A stretch of 64,000 nucleotides of DNA from JBICHN01 sp043101845 (GCA_043101845.1 JBICHN010000002.1:558001-622000), one strand, 5' to 3'; shown: positions 34,134-43,368, numbered from the stretch's first letter. Notes: a model not told the origin generated them from the letters alone. Numbers and translations are program-made.

Positions 34134-35603
34134 ATGAACGAGGCCAGCTCGACCGCCGCCGCCCGAACCATGTCCGATGAGTTCCGCTTGTCACCCGCCG
34201 TGCGCGAGTCGATTGATCGACTGATCGAAGAACTCGAGTCGGCGCAGTCGCAACTCACCGCCGTCCGTGGGCCAATCGACGAGGCTCATTCGGCTCGATT
34301 CTGTGAGATGCTCTCGGAAGCCTGTCGGGTACGCGGCAAGGAGAAGTTGTACTTCAACTACATCGGCTCCGGCTTCGGGGCGGGTCCGTTCGTCGAACTC
34401 GCGGACGGCTCGGTGAAACTCGACATGATCAATGGGATTGGCGTGCACTTCTTCGGTCACAGCGACCCTGGCGTGACACGAGCCGCGATCGAAGGCGCGC
34501 TCGGTGACATGGTCATGCAGGGGAACCTGCAGGCGAACGAGGATTCGACGGAGTTTGGTCGCATTCTCGTCGACCAGGCGTCGAAGACGAGTCGCCTCGA
34601 ACATGCGTTCATCACGAATTCGGGCGCGATGGCGAACGAGTCGGCGCTGAAAATCTGTTACCAGAAGAATCAGCCGGCGAGCCGCGTGCTCGCGTTCGAG
34701 CATTGTTTCATGGGTCGCTCGGTCACCATGTGTCAGATCGGGGATTCGCCGGCGAATCGGCAGGGTGTCCCGCTCTCAACCCTTGTCGACTATGTTCCGT
34801 TCTACGACGCGGAACTCGGCGAAGCGCGGAGCGTCGAACGATCGGTCGCGCGCCTGAAGGAGTACCTCGCGCGGTACCCGAAACAACACGCGTGCTTCAT
34901 CTTCGAGCTCGTTCAGGGAGAGGGCGGATTTAACCGCGCGCCGCGAGTCTTTCTCTCGTCGCTGATGGAAATCTGTCAGGAGCACGGGGTCGCGGTCTGG
35001 GCGGACGAAGTGCAGACCTTCGGTCGCACGGGCGAGATGTTCGGCTTCGATACGCTCAAGCTCGGCGAGTACATTGATGTCTGCACGATCGGCAAGATGA
35101 GCCAGGTTTGCGCCTGCCTCTTTACCAAGGACTACAACCCGAAGCCGGGGCTGCTCTCCGGCACCTTTATCGGGTCCACCGTCGGGCTGAACGCGGGCGC
35201 CTACATCCTGCGAACCCTCCGTGATGGCGCCTATTACGGGCCGAGCGGTTCAATCGCTCAACACTTTGACCGATTCGTAAAGGGAGTCAGGGATCTCGCT
35301 GCGAAGAATCCCGACTGGTTCCCCGCGGTCGAAAGCCCGGACGGGGCGCCGCTCGAGCAGATGGACATCGTCGGCGGGCTTGGAGGCATGATGCGGTTTA
35401 CGCCGTTCGCGGGTCGCAAAGATCGCGTCATGAAGCTCCTTCACACGCTCTTCGACGAAGGCGTCATCGCGTTTTACTGCGGCCACGGGCCGTACCACAT
35501 TCGCTTCCTTCCGCCTCTTGGCGTCATGAAGGTCGAGCAATGGGACGCCGTGTTCGAAGTGATCGAGCGAGCGTTGACGAAAGTAGCCGAAACAACGGAT
35601 TGA
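34134..35603 (+). CDS. Class III PLP-dependent aminotransferase
   Basis: The 489-residue enzyme has the acetylornithine/succinylornithine-aminotransferase fold. FITNSGAMANESALKI is the phosphate-binding region, ELVQGEGG and WADEVQTFGRTG hold the PLP-pyridine Asp, and CTIGKMSQV contains the Schiff-base lysine, although the usual 'GKxxGGG' is GKMSQVCA here. The N-terminus is about 50 residues longer than in ArgD/AstC, and a second ATG at 34170 is possible. In an astA-astD context the expected reaction is transfer of the omega amino group of N-succinylornithine to 2-oxoglutarate. The divergent active-site loop means another omega-amino substrate is possible. Confidence 0.82.
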   Translation: MNEASSTAAARTMSDEFRLSPAVRESIDRLIEELESAQSQLTAVRGPIDEAHSARFCEMLSEACRVRGKEKLYFNYIGSGFGAGPFVELADGSVKLDMINGIGVHFFGHSDPGVTRAAIEGALGDMVMQGNLQANEDSTEFGRILVDQASKTSRLEHAFITNSGAMANESALKICYQKNQPASRVLAFEHCFMGRSVTMCQIGDSPANRQGVPLSTLVDYVPFYDAELGEARSVERSVARLKEYLARYPKQHACFIFELVQGEGGFNRAPRVFLSSLMEICQEHGVAVWADEVQTFGRTGEMFGFDTLKLGEYIDVCTIGKMSQVCACLFTKDYNPKPGLLSGTFIGSTVGLNAGAYILRTLRDGAYYGPSGSIAQHFDRFVKGVRDLAAKNPDWFPAVESPDGAPLEQMDIVGGLGGMMRFTPFAGRKDRVMKLLHTLFDEGVIAFYCGHGPYHIRFLPPLGVMKVEQWDAVFEVIERALTKVAETTD

Positions 35604-35644
35604 TCGGACGGCGCGGACCGGACCGAAACGGGTGGTGACGGATC

Positions 35645-36760
35645 ATGTACCTCATTCGACAGGCGCGGATCGACGACCTGCCGATTCTGATGAAGCTCGC
35701 ACGGATGGTGTACTTCATCAATCTGCCGGCCGATTCGGAGATCATCACCGAAAAGATCCTGCGCTCACGCCGCTCGTTCGCCGGGCAACTCGAAGATCCC
35801 GATCGCGCTCTCTTCATGTTCGTGCTCGAAGACATTGAGAGCGGCTCGGTCGTTGGCACTTCGCAGATTGTCGCGCGCATGGGGTTTCCCGAGGCGCCGA
35901 ATACCTACTTCGAACTCCGCACGCGTGAAATGTACGCCGATGATCTTCAACTCGGCGCGAAACACATGACCATCCAGCTTCAGTCGGACACGGACGGTCC
36001 GACGGAGATCGGTGGTCTCATTCTGCAGTCGAACCTGCGCGGCCACTCGGAGAAACTCGGGAAGCAGCTGTCACTCATCCGGTTTCACTACATCGGACTT
36101 CATCCTGATCGATTCCGTGACGAACTGCTTGCGGAAATGATGGCGCCACTCAAGCCGGACGGCTCGAACGCCTTCTGGGAGTATCTTGGTCGCCGCTTTA
36201 TCAATCTCTCCTACGACGAAGCGGACCGACTCTCGACGAAGTCGAAGACTTTCATCCTCAACCTCATGCCGCGTGAGGAAATGTACCTGTCGCTGTTGCC
36301 GCCGGAGGCCCGCATGCTCGTGGGCCGCGTGGGGGAGGAGACGAAGCCGGCGCGCGCGATGCTCGAGAGCCTGGGATTCGAATACCGCCATCATGTCGAC
36401 CCGTTCGACGGCGGCCCGCATCTTCACGCGAAGACTCAGGATATCAGCATCGTTCGCGAGACGCGTCTCGTCTCACTCGAGGGATCGTGTCCGAAGTCTC
36501 GAGCTAAAGGTGAGGCCCTCGTAAGCTACGATGACGAGAGCGCCGGGTTCCGTGCGGTTCGCACGCCGTTCCAGCGGTCAGCGAACGGAAAGTCCATTCG
36601 AATCCCGCGCGAGGTGATTCGAGCCCTCGAGGTCGAAGATGGCGCCTCGGTCGGATTGACCGTGCTGAACGATTCGGGAGGGCGACCGAGTTCGACGCCG
36701 GAACGATCGAAGCGGTCGAAGCCGGGTCGGCGTCGCGGAAAGCGTGTCGCTTCGGGTTGA
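35645..36760 (+). CDS. astA: Arginine/ornithine N-succinyltransferase (AstA-like)
   Basis: The 371-residue GNAT-fold protein matches AstA through most of its length: MYLIRQARIDDLPILMKLAR, the RSFAGQLEDPDRALFMFVLED block, GGLILQSNLRGHSEKLGKQLS (acyl-CoA site), AFWEYLGRRFINLSYDEAD, NLMPREEMYLSLLPPEA and LGFEYRHHVDPFDGGPHLHA. AstA uses succinyl-CoA to acylate arginine (and, in AruF/AruG relatives, ornithine). The family is about 340 residues; here a 40-residue Ser/Lys/Arg tail is added. It lies 41 nt after the aminotransferase and 39 nt before astD, consistent with one operon. AstB is missing, which makes ornithine a likelier substrate. Confidence 0.88.
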   Translation: MYLIRQARIDDLPILMKLARMVYFINLPADSEIITEKILRSRRSFAGQLEDPDRALFMFVLEDIESGSVVGTSQIVARMGFPEAPNTYFELRTREMYADDLQLGAKHMTIQLQSDTDGPTEIGGLILQSNLRGHSEKLGKQLSLIRFHYIGLHPDRFRDELLAEMMAPLKPDGSNAFWEYLGRRFINLSYDEADRLSTKSKTFILNLMPREEMYLSLLPPEARMLVGRVGEETKPARAMLESLGFEYRHHVDPFDGGPHLHAKTQDISIVRETRLVSLEGSCPKSRAKGEALVSYDDESAGFRAVRTPFQRSANGKSIRIPREVIRALEVEDGASVGLTVLNDSGGRPSSTPERSKRSKPGRRRGKRVASG

Positions 36761-36799
36761 GAATGCTCCCGGCGAGCGCGGTTGAGGAGATGAGATTCG

Positions 36800-38305
36800 A
36801 TGACGCCGTTCCTGCGCACGAGTCCGAGCGACTACATCAATGGAGAGTTCCTGCCGATACCGGGCGATGCTCTGGTTTCGACGAACCCTGCGAATCCGGG
36901 GGAGATCATCTGGAGCGGCAAGCCCGATGCGACGCATGTCGATGCGGCGGTGCGCGCAGCGCGGGCCGCATTTCCAGCTTGGTCCGGACTCGACCGTTCC
37001 GAACGCGTCGAACACCTTACTTCGTGGCAACAGGTCGTGCGGTCGAACGCGGAGCGCATAGCGGACCTCATTTGCGCGGAAAACGGGAAGACAATCGCCG
37101 AGGCGAAGGCCGAGGCTGGCGCGCTCGCGAGCAAAGTCGATATCACGCTTGAACCGGATGGTTCAATTCAACGCGTCACCGACTATGAAGTTCGAATCAG
37201 CGACACACGCGTCGGGCGCTGCTCCTTCAGACCGCATGGTGTTGTGGCGGTCATCGGACCATTCAACTTTCCGGCGCATCTTCCGAATGGTCACTGGATT
37301 CCGGCGCTCGCGATGGGTGACACGATTGTGTTCAAACCGAGCGAGAAGACGGCGGCGGTCGGTCAGTTGCTCGCTGAACTCTGGCACGAAGTCGGACTGC
37401 CGCGAGGCGTATTCAATCTCGTTCAGGGCGCCGGCGATGTCGCGGCCCGTCTTGTCGACCACGACGATCTCGACGCCGTGATGTTCACGGGTTCGTGGCC
37501 GGTCGGACGGAAGATCCTCGAGACGAATCTTGATCGGCCCGGCCGCTTGATCGCGCTCGAGATGGGGGGCAATAACCCGGCGGTGGTGATGGATGACGCC
37601 CACCTTCGTCAGGCGGTCATCGAATGTGTGCGGGCTGGATTCGCCACCACGGGTCAGCGTTGCACCTGTACTCGTCGCGTCATCGTTCACGAGCCGGTGG
37701 CGAATCGATTCCTTGACGCGTTCGTCAAGGCGGCGGGCACGATCAGAGTCGGCCCGGGTCGATCCGAGCCGCCGGTGTTCTGCGGACCGCTCATCAATGA
37801 CGCGGCGGTGCAGAGTGTCCTCGACTTTCAGCAGTCCATCGCCGCGCGAGGCGGCCGGATCCTGCTCGAAGCGCACCGCCCCGAGGGCCTCGAGGGACAC
37901 TTCATCACGCCCGGTGTCGTGCAGGTCGATCGCTTTCAACTTGATCAGGACTGCGAGATCTTTGGGCCGCTCGTGCAGGTCTCTATCGCCCGAGACCTGG
38001 ACGATGCGATCGAACAGGCGAATGCGACACGCTTCGGGCTCGCGGCGGCGATCTTCACGACGAACCAGTCAAGTGCGGATCGTTTCGTACGAGAGTGCCG
38101 CGCCGGGTGTGTGAATGTGAACAACGGCACGGCCGGCGCCTCGAGCAAACTCCCGTTCGGCGGACTCGGCGCGAGCGGAAACCATCGGCCCGCCGGCGCC
38201 TTCAGTCTCGATTACTGTGTTCATCCGGTGGCGTCCCTGCAGGAAGGCTCCGATGAGGCCGCAGCGCCGGCCGGCATGGAGTTCGACGACGCCTGGCTCG
38301 GGTAA
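36800..38305 (+). CDS. astD: N-succinylglutamate 5-semialdehyde dehydrogenase
   Basis: AstD oxidises succinylglutamate semialdehyde with NAD+. The 501-residue protein has the aldehyde dehydrogenase motifs: GPFNFPAHLPNGHW (Rossmann entry), FKPSEKT, MFTGSWPVG, the general base Glu254 in IALEMGGNNP, and the catalytic Cys288 in TTGQRCTCTRR. The combination ALEMGGNNP and GQRCTCxRR is specific to AstD within the superfamily. GAGGAG precedes the ATG by about 10 nt. With the upstream aminotransferase and AstA it supports a succinylated-intermediate route from arginine or ornithine to glutamate. Confidence 0.92.
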   Translation: MTPFLRTSPSDYINGEFLPIPGDALVSTNPANPGEIIWSGKPDATHVDAAVRAARAAFPAWSGLDRSERVEHLTSWQQVVRSNAERIADLICAENGKTIAEAKAEAGALASKVDITLEPDGSIQRVTDYEVRISDTRVGRCSFRPHGVVAVIGPFNFPAHLPNGHWIPALAMGDTIVFKPSEKTAAVGQLLAELWHEVGLPRGVFNLVQGAGDVAARLVDHDDLDAVMFTGSWPVGRKILETNLDRPGRLIALEMGGNNPAVVMDDAHLRQAVIECVRAGFATTGQRCTCTRRVIVHEPVANRFLDAFVKAAGTIRVGPGRSEPPVFCGPLINDAAVQSVLDFQQSIAARGGRILLEAHRPEGLEGHFITPGVVQVDRFQLDQDCEIFGPLVQVSIARDLDDAIEQANATRFGLAAAIFTTNQSSADRFVRECRAGCVNVNNGTAGASSKLPFGGLGASGNHRPAGAFSLDYCVHPVASLQEGSDEAAAPAGMEFDDAWLG

Positions 38306-38357
38306 GTCGACGGGCGGGCGATTCGGATCATCCCTCAACAAACGGGCGTGGTTCCGA

Positions 38358-38363
38358 TACGAT
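38358..38363 (+). promoter_or_regulatory. -10-like hexamer before the ureohydrolase gene
   Basis: TACGAT lies 7 nt before the ATG at 38371 and overlaps the ATG at 38362. If it is a real -10 the mRNA would be leaderless and initiate at 38371. Confidence 0.35.
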
Positions 38364-39339
38364 GCCCCCCATGAGTCACGAGAACAAGACCCGAATGCCC
38401 GACGCGCGCCGCTTCCCGAGATTCGCCGGCGTGTCGACCTTCTGTCGCTTCCCGATGATCGACTCGCTTGCCGCGCCCCCGGATTGGGCCGTGTACGGGA
38501 TTCCATTTGATTCAGGCGTCACCTATCGACCCGGCGCACGATTCGGACCTCGCGCGATCCGCGAACAGTCGGCGTATGTCAAACCGTTTCATCTCGAGCA
38601 TCGTCTCAACCTCATCGAGCGGCTCAGTCTATGTGACGCCGGCGATGCTCCGGTTCAGCCCTATTCGACACGCGCGACACAGGACGCCGCTACGGAGTTT
38701 GCGCTCTCGATTGGCGACGACCAGACGAAGCTCTTCGCGGTGGGCGGTGATCACTCCATCGCGCTCGCGAACCTCCGCGCTACGAGAAGGCGGCACGGAG
38801 CGGACCGTCCGCTTGCCCTGATCCACTTCGATTCCCATCTCGATACGGTTGATCAGGTTTGGGGCGAGAAGTACACCCACGCATCCGTTTTCGTGCGAGC
38901 GATCGAAGAAGAGTTGGTCGACCCGACTCGAATGTTGTCCGTCGGCGTTAAGGGTCCTCTCAATTCGGAGACCGATCTCGACTATGGTCGCGACCAGGGA
39001 ATCGAACTCGTCACCTATGACGACTGCCGAAACGATGATGGCGCCGAGAGGATCATCGCCTTCATCGATGAGCGATGTGACGCCGGTGATCCGGTCTATC
39101 TGACCTTTGATATTGATGTGATCGATCCCGCGTACGCGCCGGGCACCGGCACGCCGAGTGTCGGCGGGTTTACCTCGGCGGAAGCGCTCGACCTCATTCG
39201 CTCGCTCGCCGGGATTAATCTCGTAGGGGCGGATGTGGTCGAAGTGTTGCCGCAGTCAGATCCCGGTGGCGTCACCGCGTTCCTCGCCGCTCACATTCTC
39301 TTTGAGATCCTCTGTATCGGCGCCCTGCGCGAGGTTTGA
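38362..39339 (+). CDS. Ureohydrolase (agmatinase/arginase family)
   Basis: The 325-residue enzyme (322 if started at the ATG at 38371) has all metal-binding motifs of the Mn-dependent ureohydrolases: GGDHSIAL, HFDSHLDT (the DxHxD core intact, Ser replacing the more usual Ala) and LTFDIDVIDPAYAPGTGTP. The N-terminal YRPGARFGPRAIREQS is typical of agmatinases and guanidinobutyrases. The family hydrolyses guanidines to urea: arginine, agmatine, guanidinobutyrate or similar. Lying 56 nt after astD in a cluster lacking AstB, it may generate ornithine from arginine for the succinyl pathway; an agmatine-to-putrescine role is the main alternative. Confidence 0.87.
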   Translation: MPPMSHENKTRMPDARRFPRFAGVSTFCRFPMIDSLAAPPDWAVYGIPFDSGVTYRPGARFGPRAIREQSAYVKPFHLEHRLNLIERLSLCDAGDAPVQPYSTRATQDAATEFALSIGDDQTKLFAVGGDHSIALANLRATRRRHGADRPLALIHFDSHLDTVDQVWGEKYTHASVFVRAIEEELVDPTRMLSVGVKGPLNSETDLDYGRDQGIELVTYDDCRNDDGAERIIAFIDERCDAGDPVYLTFDIDVIDPAYAPGTGTPSVGGFTSAEALDLIRSLAGINLVGADVVEVLPQSDPGGVTAFLAAHILFEILCIGALREV

Positions 39340-39348
39340 CGCTCCCGA

Positions 39349-39696
39349 TCATCGCCGGTCGCGGGGACGCTCGGCGGGTTCTTCGATCGGGCGCTTCGGC
39401 TCGATCCGTTGAGGCTCGCGCTCCACCGCGTTCATGCGACGGGCATCTTCCCGGTCGGATTCGAAGCGCTCGAGCACCTCGCGACCTTTCTCGAGATGTC
39501 GTTCGTCGACCAGTACGCGAAAGGCGCCGCGGGGTGAGATCGTCGAGTCGAAATCGTCCTTTCGCTCCCCGGCGGTAATCTCTTCGACTCGAGTACGGAT
39601 CCCTTCCTCCTCGAGTTGTGGGGCGAGCATGTCGACTTCGCTCTTCGCCGGAAAGGTCGTCAACTCGACGAAGTCCGGACTCGATTGGCTGGCCAT
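39349..39696 (-). CDS. DUF2007-domain protein (copy 2)
   Basis: The 115-residue protein has one DUF2007-like ferredoxin-fold domain: DFVELTTFPAKSEVDMLAPQLEEEGIRTRVE, a beta-alpha-beta unit of about 65 residues ending FRVLVDERHLEKGREVLERF. A 35-residue basic/acidic tail follows. DUF2007 is labelled a putative signal-transducing domain and its ligand is not known. The start at 39696 has GAGGAG six bases upstream; open sequence continues to 40065 through the neighbouring copy in another frame. It lies downstream of a second DUF2007 gene on the same strand, giving a tandem pair after leuS. Confidence 0.72.
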   Translation of the reverse strand: MASQSSPDFVELTTFPAKSEVDMLAPQLEEEGIRTRVEEITAGERKDDFDSTISPRGAFRVLVDERHLEKGREVLERFESDREDARRMNAVEREPQRIEPKRPIEEPAERPRDRR

Positions 39697-39817
39697 CGCG
39701 ATCTCCTCGCTGGGGTTGTCCTGCGCTTCGCATCGTCCGCAAATCTGCGTGACCGGACTAACCATATGAGATCGCGAGCAAGTCGCTCCGATGGTTTCGA
39801 GCCAGATGAAGAGTCGT

Positions 39818-40081
39818 TCAGGACTCGGAGTTGTCGGATTCATTCTCCGCGAGGAATTCCTCGTAGATCGACTTCGCTTTCGGAAGGTCGGCCTCACGCA
39901 CGCGGACCTGGGCGCCGCCGTGCGGAAAGGTCGTGTCGCTGATGAATCCGATGCCGCCGGTCGCGGTCGCGAAGACGACCGCATCGATTCCCGCGGACTC
40001 CAGACGAGCGACGAGCAGCTGCGCCTCGCCTTCGGTGTGGAAGACCGCGAGTTCCTCGAGGTCATTGGGATCGTGTGTCAT
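39818..40081 (-). CDS. DUF2007-domain protein (copy 1)
   Basis: The 87-residue protein is essentially one DUF2007 domain: LEELAVFHTEGEAQLLVARLESAGIDAVVF ... QVRVREADLPKAKSIYEEFL, the same beta-alpha-beta pattern as the next gene downstream. GGAG lies 5 nt before the ATG at 40081; an extension to 40177 is not conserved-looking. Both copies follow leuS on the minus strand after a 119-nt gap that contains a TATCAT hexamer, so they could have their own promoter. Function unknown. Confidence 0.72.
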   Translation of the reverse strand: MTHDPNDLEELAVFHTEGEAQLLVARLESAGIDAVVFATATGGIGFISDTTFPHGGAQVRVREADLPKAKSIYEEFLAENESDNSES

Positions 40082-40200
40082 GGAACTCCCATTCCTTGGT
40101 TTGATCAAGGTCCTGCGACCGTCCGGTCCCAGTGACCCATGATACACCGGCGTCACCGGGCGCCGTCCGCAATTCATGTCGCCGGATCGACGGACTCCCG

Positions 40201-43200
40201 TCAGTTCGCGACGAAATTGATGAGGCGATTCGGCACATAGATGACTTTGCGAACGGTCTTGCCCTCGAGGTGTGAAGCCACATTCGGGTCCTGCTCCGCT
40301 GCGGCGCGAGCCTTCGACTCAGTGGCGCCGGACGGGATGGTCACCTTGCCGCGCACCTTCCCCATCACCTGGACGACAAGCTCGACCTCGTTCTCGACGA
40401 GATACTTCGCATCCGCCACCGGGAACGGCTCAAAGGTCACACAGGTATCCGGATGCCCCATTCGTTCCCATACTTCCTCCGCAAAGTGGGGGGCGAAGGG
40501 GGCGATCATCTTTACAAGCGGCTCCGCGACCTCGCGCGGCATCGTCTTGAGAGAAACCAGCGCGTTGTTCAACTCGATGAGCGCGGAGATCGCGGTATTG
40601 AAGCTGAGCGTGGACATGTCATGACCGACTTTATCGATCGTCTTGTGCAGCTTCTTCCGGATCTCATACTCCGCCGCGTCGTCACTCACGAGTGGCTCGC
40701 CCGTACGCTCGTCGATGAGATTGCGCCATACCCGCTGCAGGAAGCGGTGTGATCCGATGATGTCCCGTGTATTCCATGGCTTACTCTGGTCAAGCGGACC
40801 CATGGACATCTCATACACACGGAGCGTGTCGGCGCCGTATTGCTCGCAAATGTCATCGGGCGTCACCGCGTTCTTCAGACTCTTGCCCATTTTGCCGTAG
40901 AGCTGCGTGACCGGCTCGCCTTCGAAGTACCACGCCCCGTCGCGCTCTTCCACATCTTCCGCCGACACATAGACGCCGCGCGAGTTGGTGTACGCAAACG
41001 CCTGGATATACCCCTGATTGAAGAGCCGCCCGAACGGTTCGGGAGTCGACACCTGACCGAGATCGAAGAGCACTTTGTGCCAGAATCGCGCGTACAGCAG
41101 ATGGAGCACCGCGTGCTCCGCGCCGCCGACATAGAGGTCGACCCCGCCCCAGTGGTGGACCGATGGATCGAATCCGCCGGTGTCGGCGCCGTTGGCGTTC
41201 GCGTCGTCACGGCGACTGAGCATCCAGTACCGTTCCGTCTGTTCATCGACGAACCGTTGACTGTTCTCCGGATCGAGATAACGAAGGTAGTACCAGCACG
41301 AGCCCGCCCACTGGGGCATCGTGTTCAACTCGCGTCGATACCGAACTCCGTCGAGTTCGACTTCGGCCCAGTCGGCGGCCCGCCCGAGGGGCGGCTCCGG
41401 CGCGGCGGTCGGGTCGTCGCTCGATTTCGGAGTGAAGTCGTCGAGCTCAGGCAGCTCGACCGGGAGTGAATCATCAGGGACCGCGATCGGGAGACCGGAC
41501 GAGTCGTAGACGATCGGGAACGGTTCACCCCAATAGCGCTGGCGACTGAAGAGCCAGTCGCGGAGTTTGTAAGTCGTAGCCCGCTGGCCAACCCCGGCCG
41601 AGGCGAGCCAGTTGATGATGACGCGCTTGGCCTCAGCGGTCGAACGGCGATCGAGACTGACCTCGTCGTTTGACGAATTCGCCCCCGCTCCGTCTTCGGT
41701 ATACGGCTCGGGAAAGATTGATGGATCGGCGAGGTATTCAGCGCGCAGCTCCTCAACCGTCGGTTGGGGTTGCTGTCCGGGCGCCCGCTTCGCGCCGAAG
41801 TCGGCCGACGCCTGCCGAAGCCATCCGTCCGGTGGAGTCACGACAGCGCGAATCGGTATCTCGAATTCCCGGGCGAATTCAAAGTCGCGATGGTCGTGCC
41901 CGGGAACCGCCATGATGGCGCCCGAGCCGTAGCTCATGAGCACATAGTCCGCGATGAAGATCGGAATGCGCTCGCGGTTCGTCGGGTTGATGGCGTACGC
42001 CCCAATGAAGACGCCGGTCTTTTCCCGCGATTCCTGACGCTGCACATCGGACAGCGCATCCGCCCGCTTCCGGTACGCGTCGACCAGGGCCCGCGGCGAC
42101 GCCGTCCCTTTCGGTCGTCCTTCGAAACGGCCCTTCCACTTCTCGTTCGTGTCGTGCGGCCATTCATCAGCGACGAGTTCATCGACAAGCGGGTGCTCCG
42201 GCGCGAGGACCATGTAGGTCGCCCCGAACAGGGTGTCCGGGCGCGTGGTGAAGACGCGAATGGCGTTCGTCACCTTCGACGCTAATGTGGGATAGCCGTG
42301 CGTCCGTCGGCGCACGAAAAAGACATCCGCGTCGGTCTTGCGTTCGACGGGGAAGTCGACCCACGCGCCTTCACTGCGTCCGATCCAGTTCCGCTGCATG
42401 AGCTTGATGGGCTCGGGCCAGCGCACCTGCTCGAGATCAGCGAGCAGACGATCGGAGTACGCGGTGATCCGCATCATCCACTGCTTGAGCGGTCGCTTGT
42501 AGACCGGATGGTTGCCGCGCTCCGAGCGGCCGTCCGCCGTCACCTCTTCATTCGCGAGGACCGTGCCGAGCGCCGGGCACCAGTTCACCGGGGCTTCATC
42601 GAGGTAGGCGAGACGATGGCCGTCGACGAGGCGCCGGCGCGTCTCGTCGTCGAGTTCATTCCAGGGCGTGCCGTCTGGATTGTGCGTCGAATGCGTCGTC
42701 GGCCGATCGCCACGCTCGAACTGGTCGATGAGTTCGGTGATGGGACGAGCCCGACCCTTTCCGCCGACGCCGTTTGTCGCGTCGGGGTCGTACCACGCAT
42801 TGAAGATCTGGAGAAAGATCCACTGCGTCCATCGATAGAAGTCAACATCGGTCGTCGCGACGGAGCGCCGGTCATCGTGGGCGAGGCCGAGGCGCTGCAA
42901 CTGCCGCTGCATGTTCGCGATGTTCGCCTCGGTGGTCTCGCGTGGGTGGGCGCCGGTCTGGACCGCATATTGCTCCGCCGGGAGTCCGAACGCGTCAAAC
43001 CCCATCGCGTGGAGCACATTGAATCCCGCCGCTCGAAGATACCGCGCGTAGATGTCCGTCGCGATGTATCCGAGGGGATGGCCGACATGCAGCCCGACTC
43101 CGCTCGGGTAGGGAAACATGTCGAGCACATACTGCTTCGGTCGGTCGGCGATCGCGTCGAAGCCCGGCTCTCCCGGATTCGGCGCCCGGAACACCTTCTG

Positions 43201-43305
43201 ATCGTCCCAGCGGCCCTGCCATTTCGCCTCGATCGCGTTGGCCATGGCCGCGTCGTAGCGGTGCAACTCCGTCGCCGGTTCGGTTGAGGGGGTGTGCGAA
43301 GTCAT
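40201..43305 (-). CDS. leuS: Leucyl-tRNA synthetase
   Basis: LeuS charges tRNA-Leu. The 1034-residue class I synthetase has the HIGH motif as HVGH within PYPSGVGLHVGHPLGY, the editing CP1 domain (for example TTRPDTLFGATYMVLAPEHP), and KMSKS as KMGKS followed by LKNAVTP. It is about 170 residues longer than the E. coli enzyme; extra segments include a stretch around ITELIDQFERGDRPTTHS and linker sequences near the middle. The ATG at 43305 has GAGAGAG just upstream; an in-frame ATG at 43338 directly follows the terminator T run and has no ribosome site. Upstream lies a leucine-rich short ORF and an intrinsic terminator, a probable attenuator. Confidence 0.96.
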   Translation of the reverse strand: MTSHTPSTEPATELHRYDAAMANAIEAKWQGRWDDQKVFRAPNPGEPGFDAIADRPKQYVLDMFPYPSGVGLHVGHPLGYIATDIYARYLRAAGFNVLHAMGFDAFGLPAEQYAVQTGAHPRETTEANIANMQRQLQRLGLAHDDRRSVATTDVDFYRWTQWIFLQIFNAWYDPDATNGVGGKGRARPITELIDQFERGDRPTTHSTHNPDGTPWNELDDETRRRLVDGHRLAYLDEAPVNWCPALGTVLANEEVTADGRSERGNHPVYKRPLKQWMMRITAYSDRLLADLEQVRWPEPIKLMQRNWIGRSEGAWVDFPVERKTDADVFFVRRRTHGYPTLASKVTNAIRVFTTRPDTLFGATYMVLAPEHPLVDELVADEWPHDTNEKWKGRFEGRPKGTASPRALVDAYRKRADALSDVQRQESREKTGVFIGAYAINPTNRERIPIFIADYVLMSYGSGAIMAVPGHDHRDFEFAREFEIPIRAVVTPPDGWLRQASADFGAKRAPGQQPQPTVEELRAEYLADPSIFPEPYTEDGAGANSSNDEVSLDRRSTAEAKRVIINWLASAGVGQRATTYKLRDWLFSRQRYWGEPFPIVYDSSGLPIAVPDDSLPVELPELDDFTPKSSDDPTAAPEPPLGRAADWAEVELDGVRYRRELNTMPQWAGSCWYYLRYLDPENSQRFVDEQTERYWMLSRRDDANANGADTGGFDPSVHHWGGVDLYVGGAEHAVLHLLYARFWHKVLFDLGQVSTPEPFGRLFNQGYIQAFAYTNSRGVYVSAEDVEERDGAWYFEGEPVTQLYGKMGKSLKNAVTPDDICEQYGADTLRVYEMSMGPLDQSKPWNTRDIIGSHRFLQRVWRNLIDERTGEPLVSDDAAEYEIRKKLHKTIDKVGHDMSTLSFNTAISALIELNNALVSLKTMPREVAEPLVKMIAPFAPHFAEEVWERMGHPDTCVTFEPFPVADAKYLVENEVELVVQVMGKVRGKVTIPSGATESKARAAAEQDPNVASHLEGKTVRKVIYVPNRLINFVAN

Positions 43306-43343
43306 GGCTCTCTCAGTCTCGTAGGTTGGCGATCCCATAATAG

Positions 43344-43368
43344 AAAAAGGCCCCGCGTCGGCGAGGCC
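43344..43368 (-). terminator. Intrinsic terminator in the leuS leader (attenuator)
   Basis: On the minus strand GGCCTCGC and GCGGGGCC form an 8-bp stem (one U-G pair) around a CGAC loop, directly followed by five T residues. It ends 39 nt before the leuS ATG and starts 38 nt after the leader ORF stop. A terminator between a promoter and leuS makes sense only if it is conditional. A smaller hairpin, CTCGGT-TCC-ACCGAG, lies just upstream at 43382-43396. Confidence 0.75.

Noticed and set aside
42298..43287. 329-codon frame antisense to leuS
   Set aside because: Arg/His/Val-rich composition and no motif; it mirrors leuS codons.
43306..43338. leuS starting at the ATG at 43338
   Set aside because: That ATG abuts the terminator T run and has no ribosome site, while 43305 has GAGAGAG upstream.
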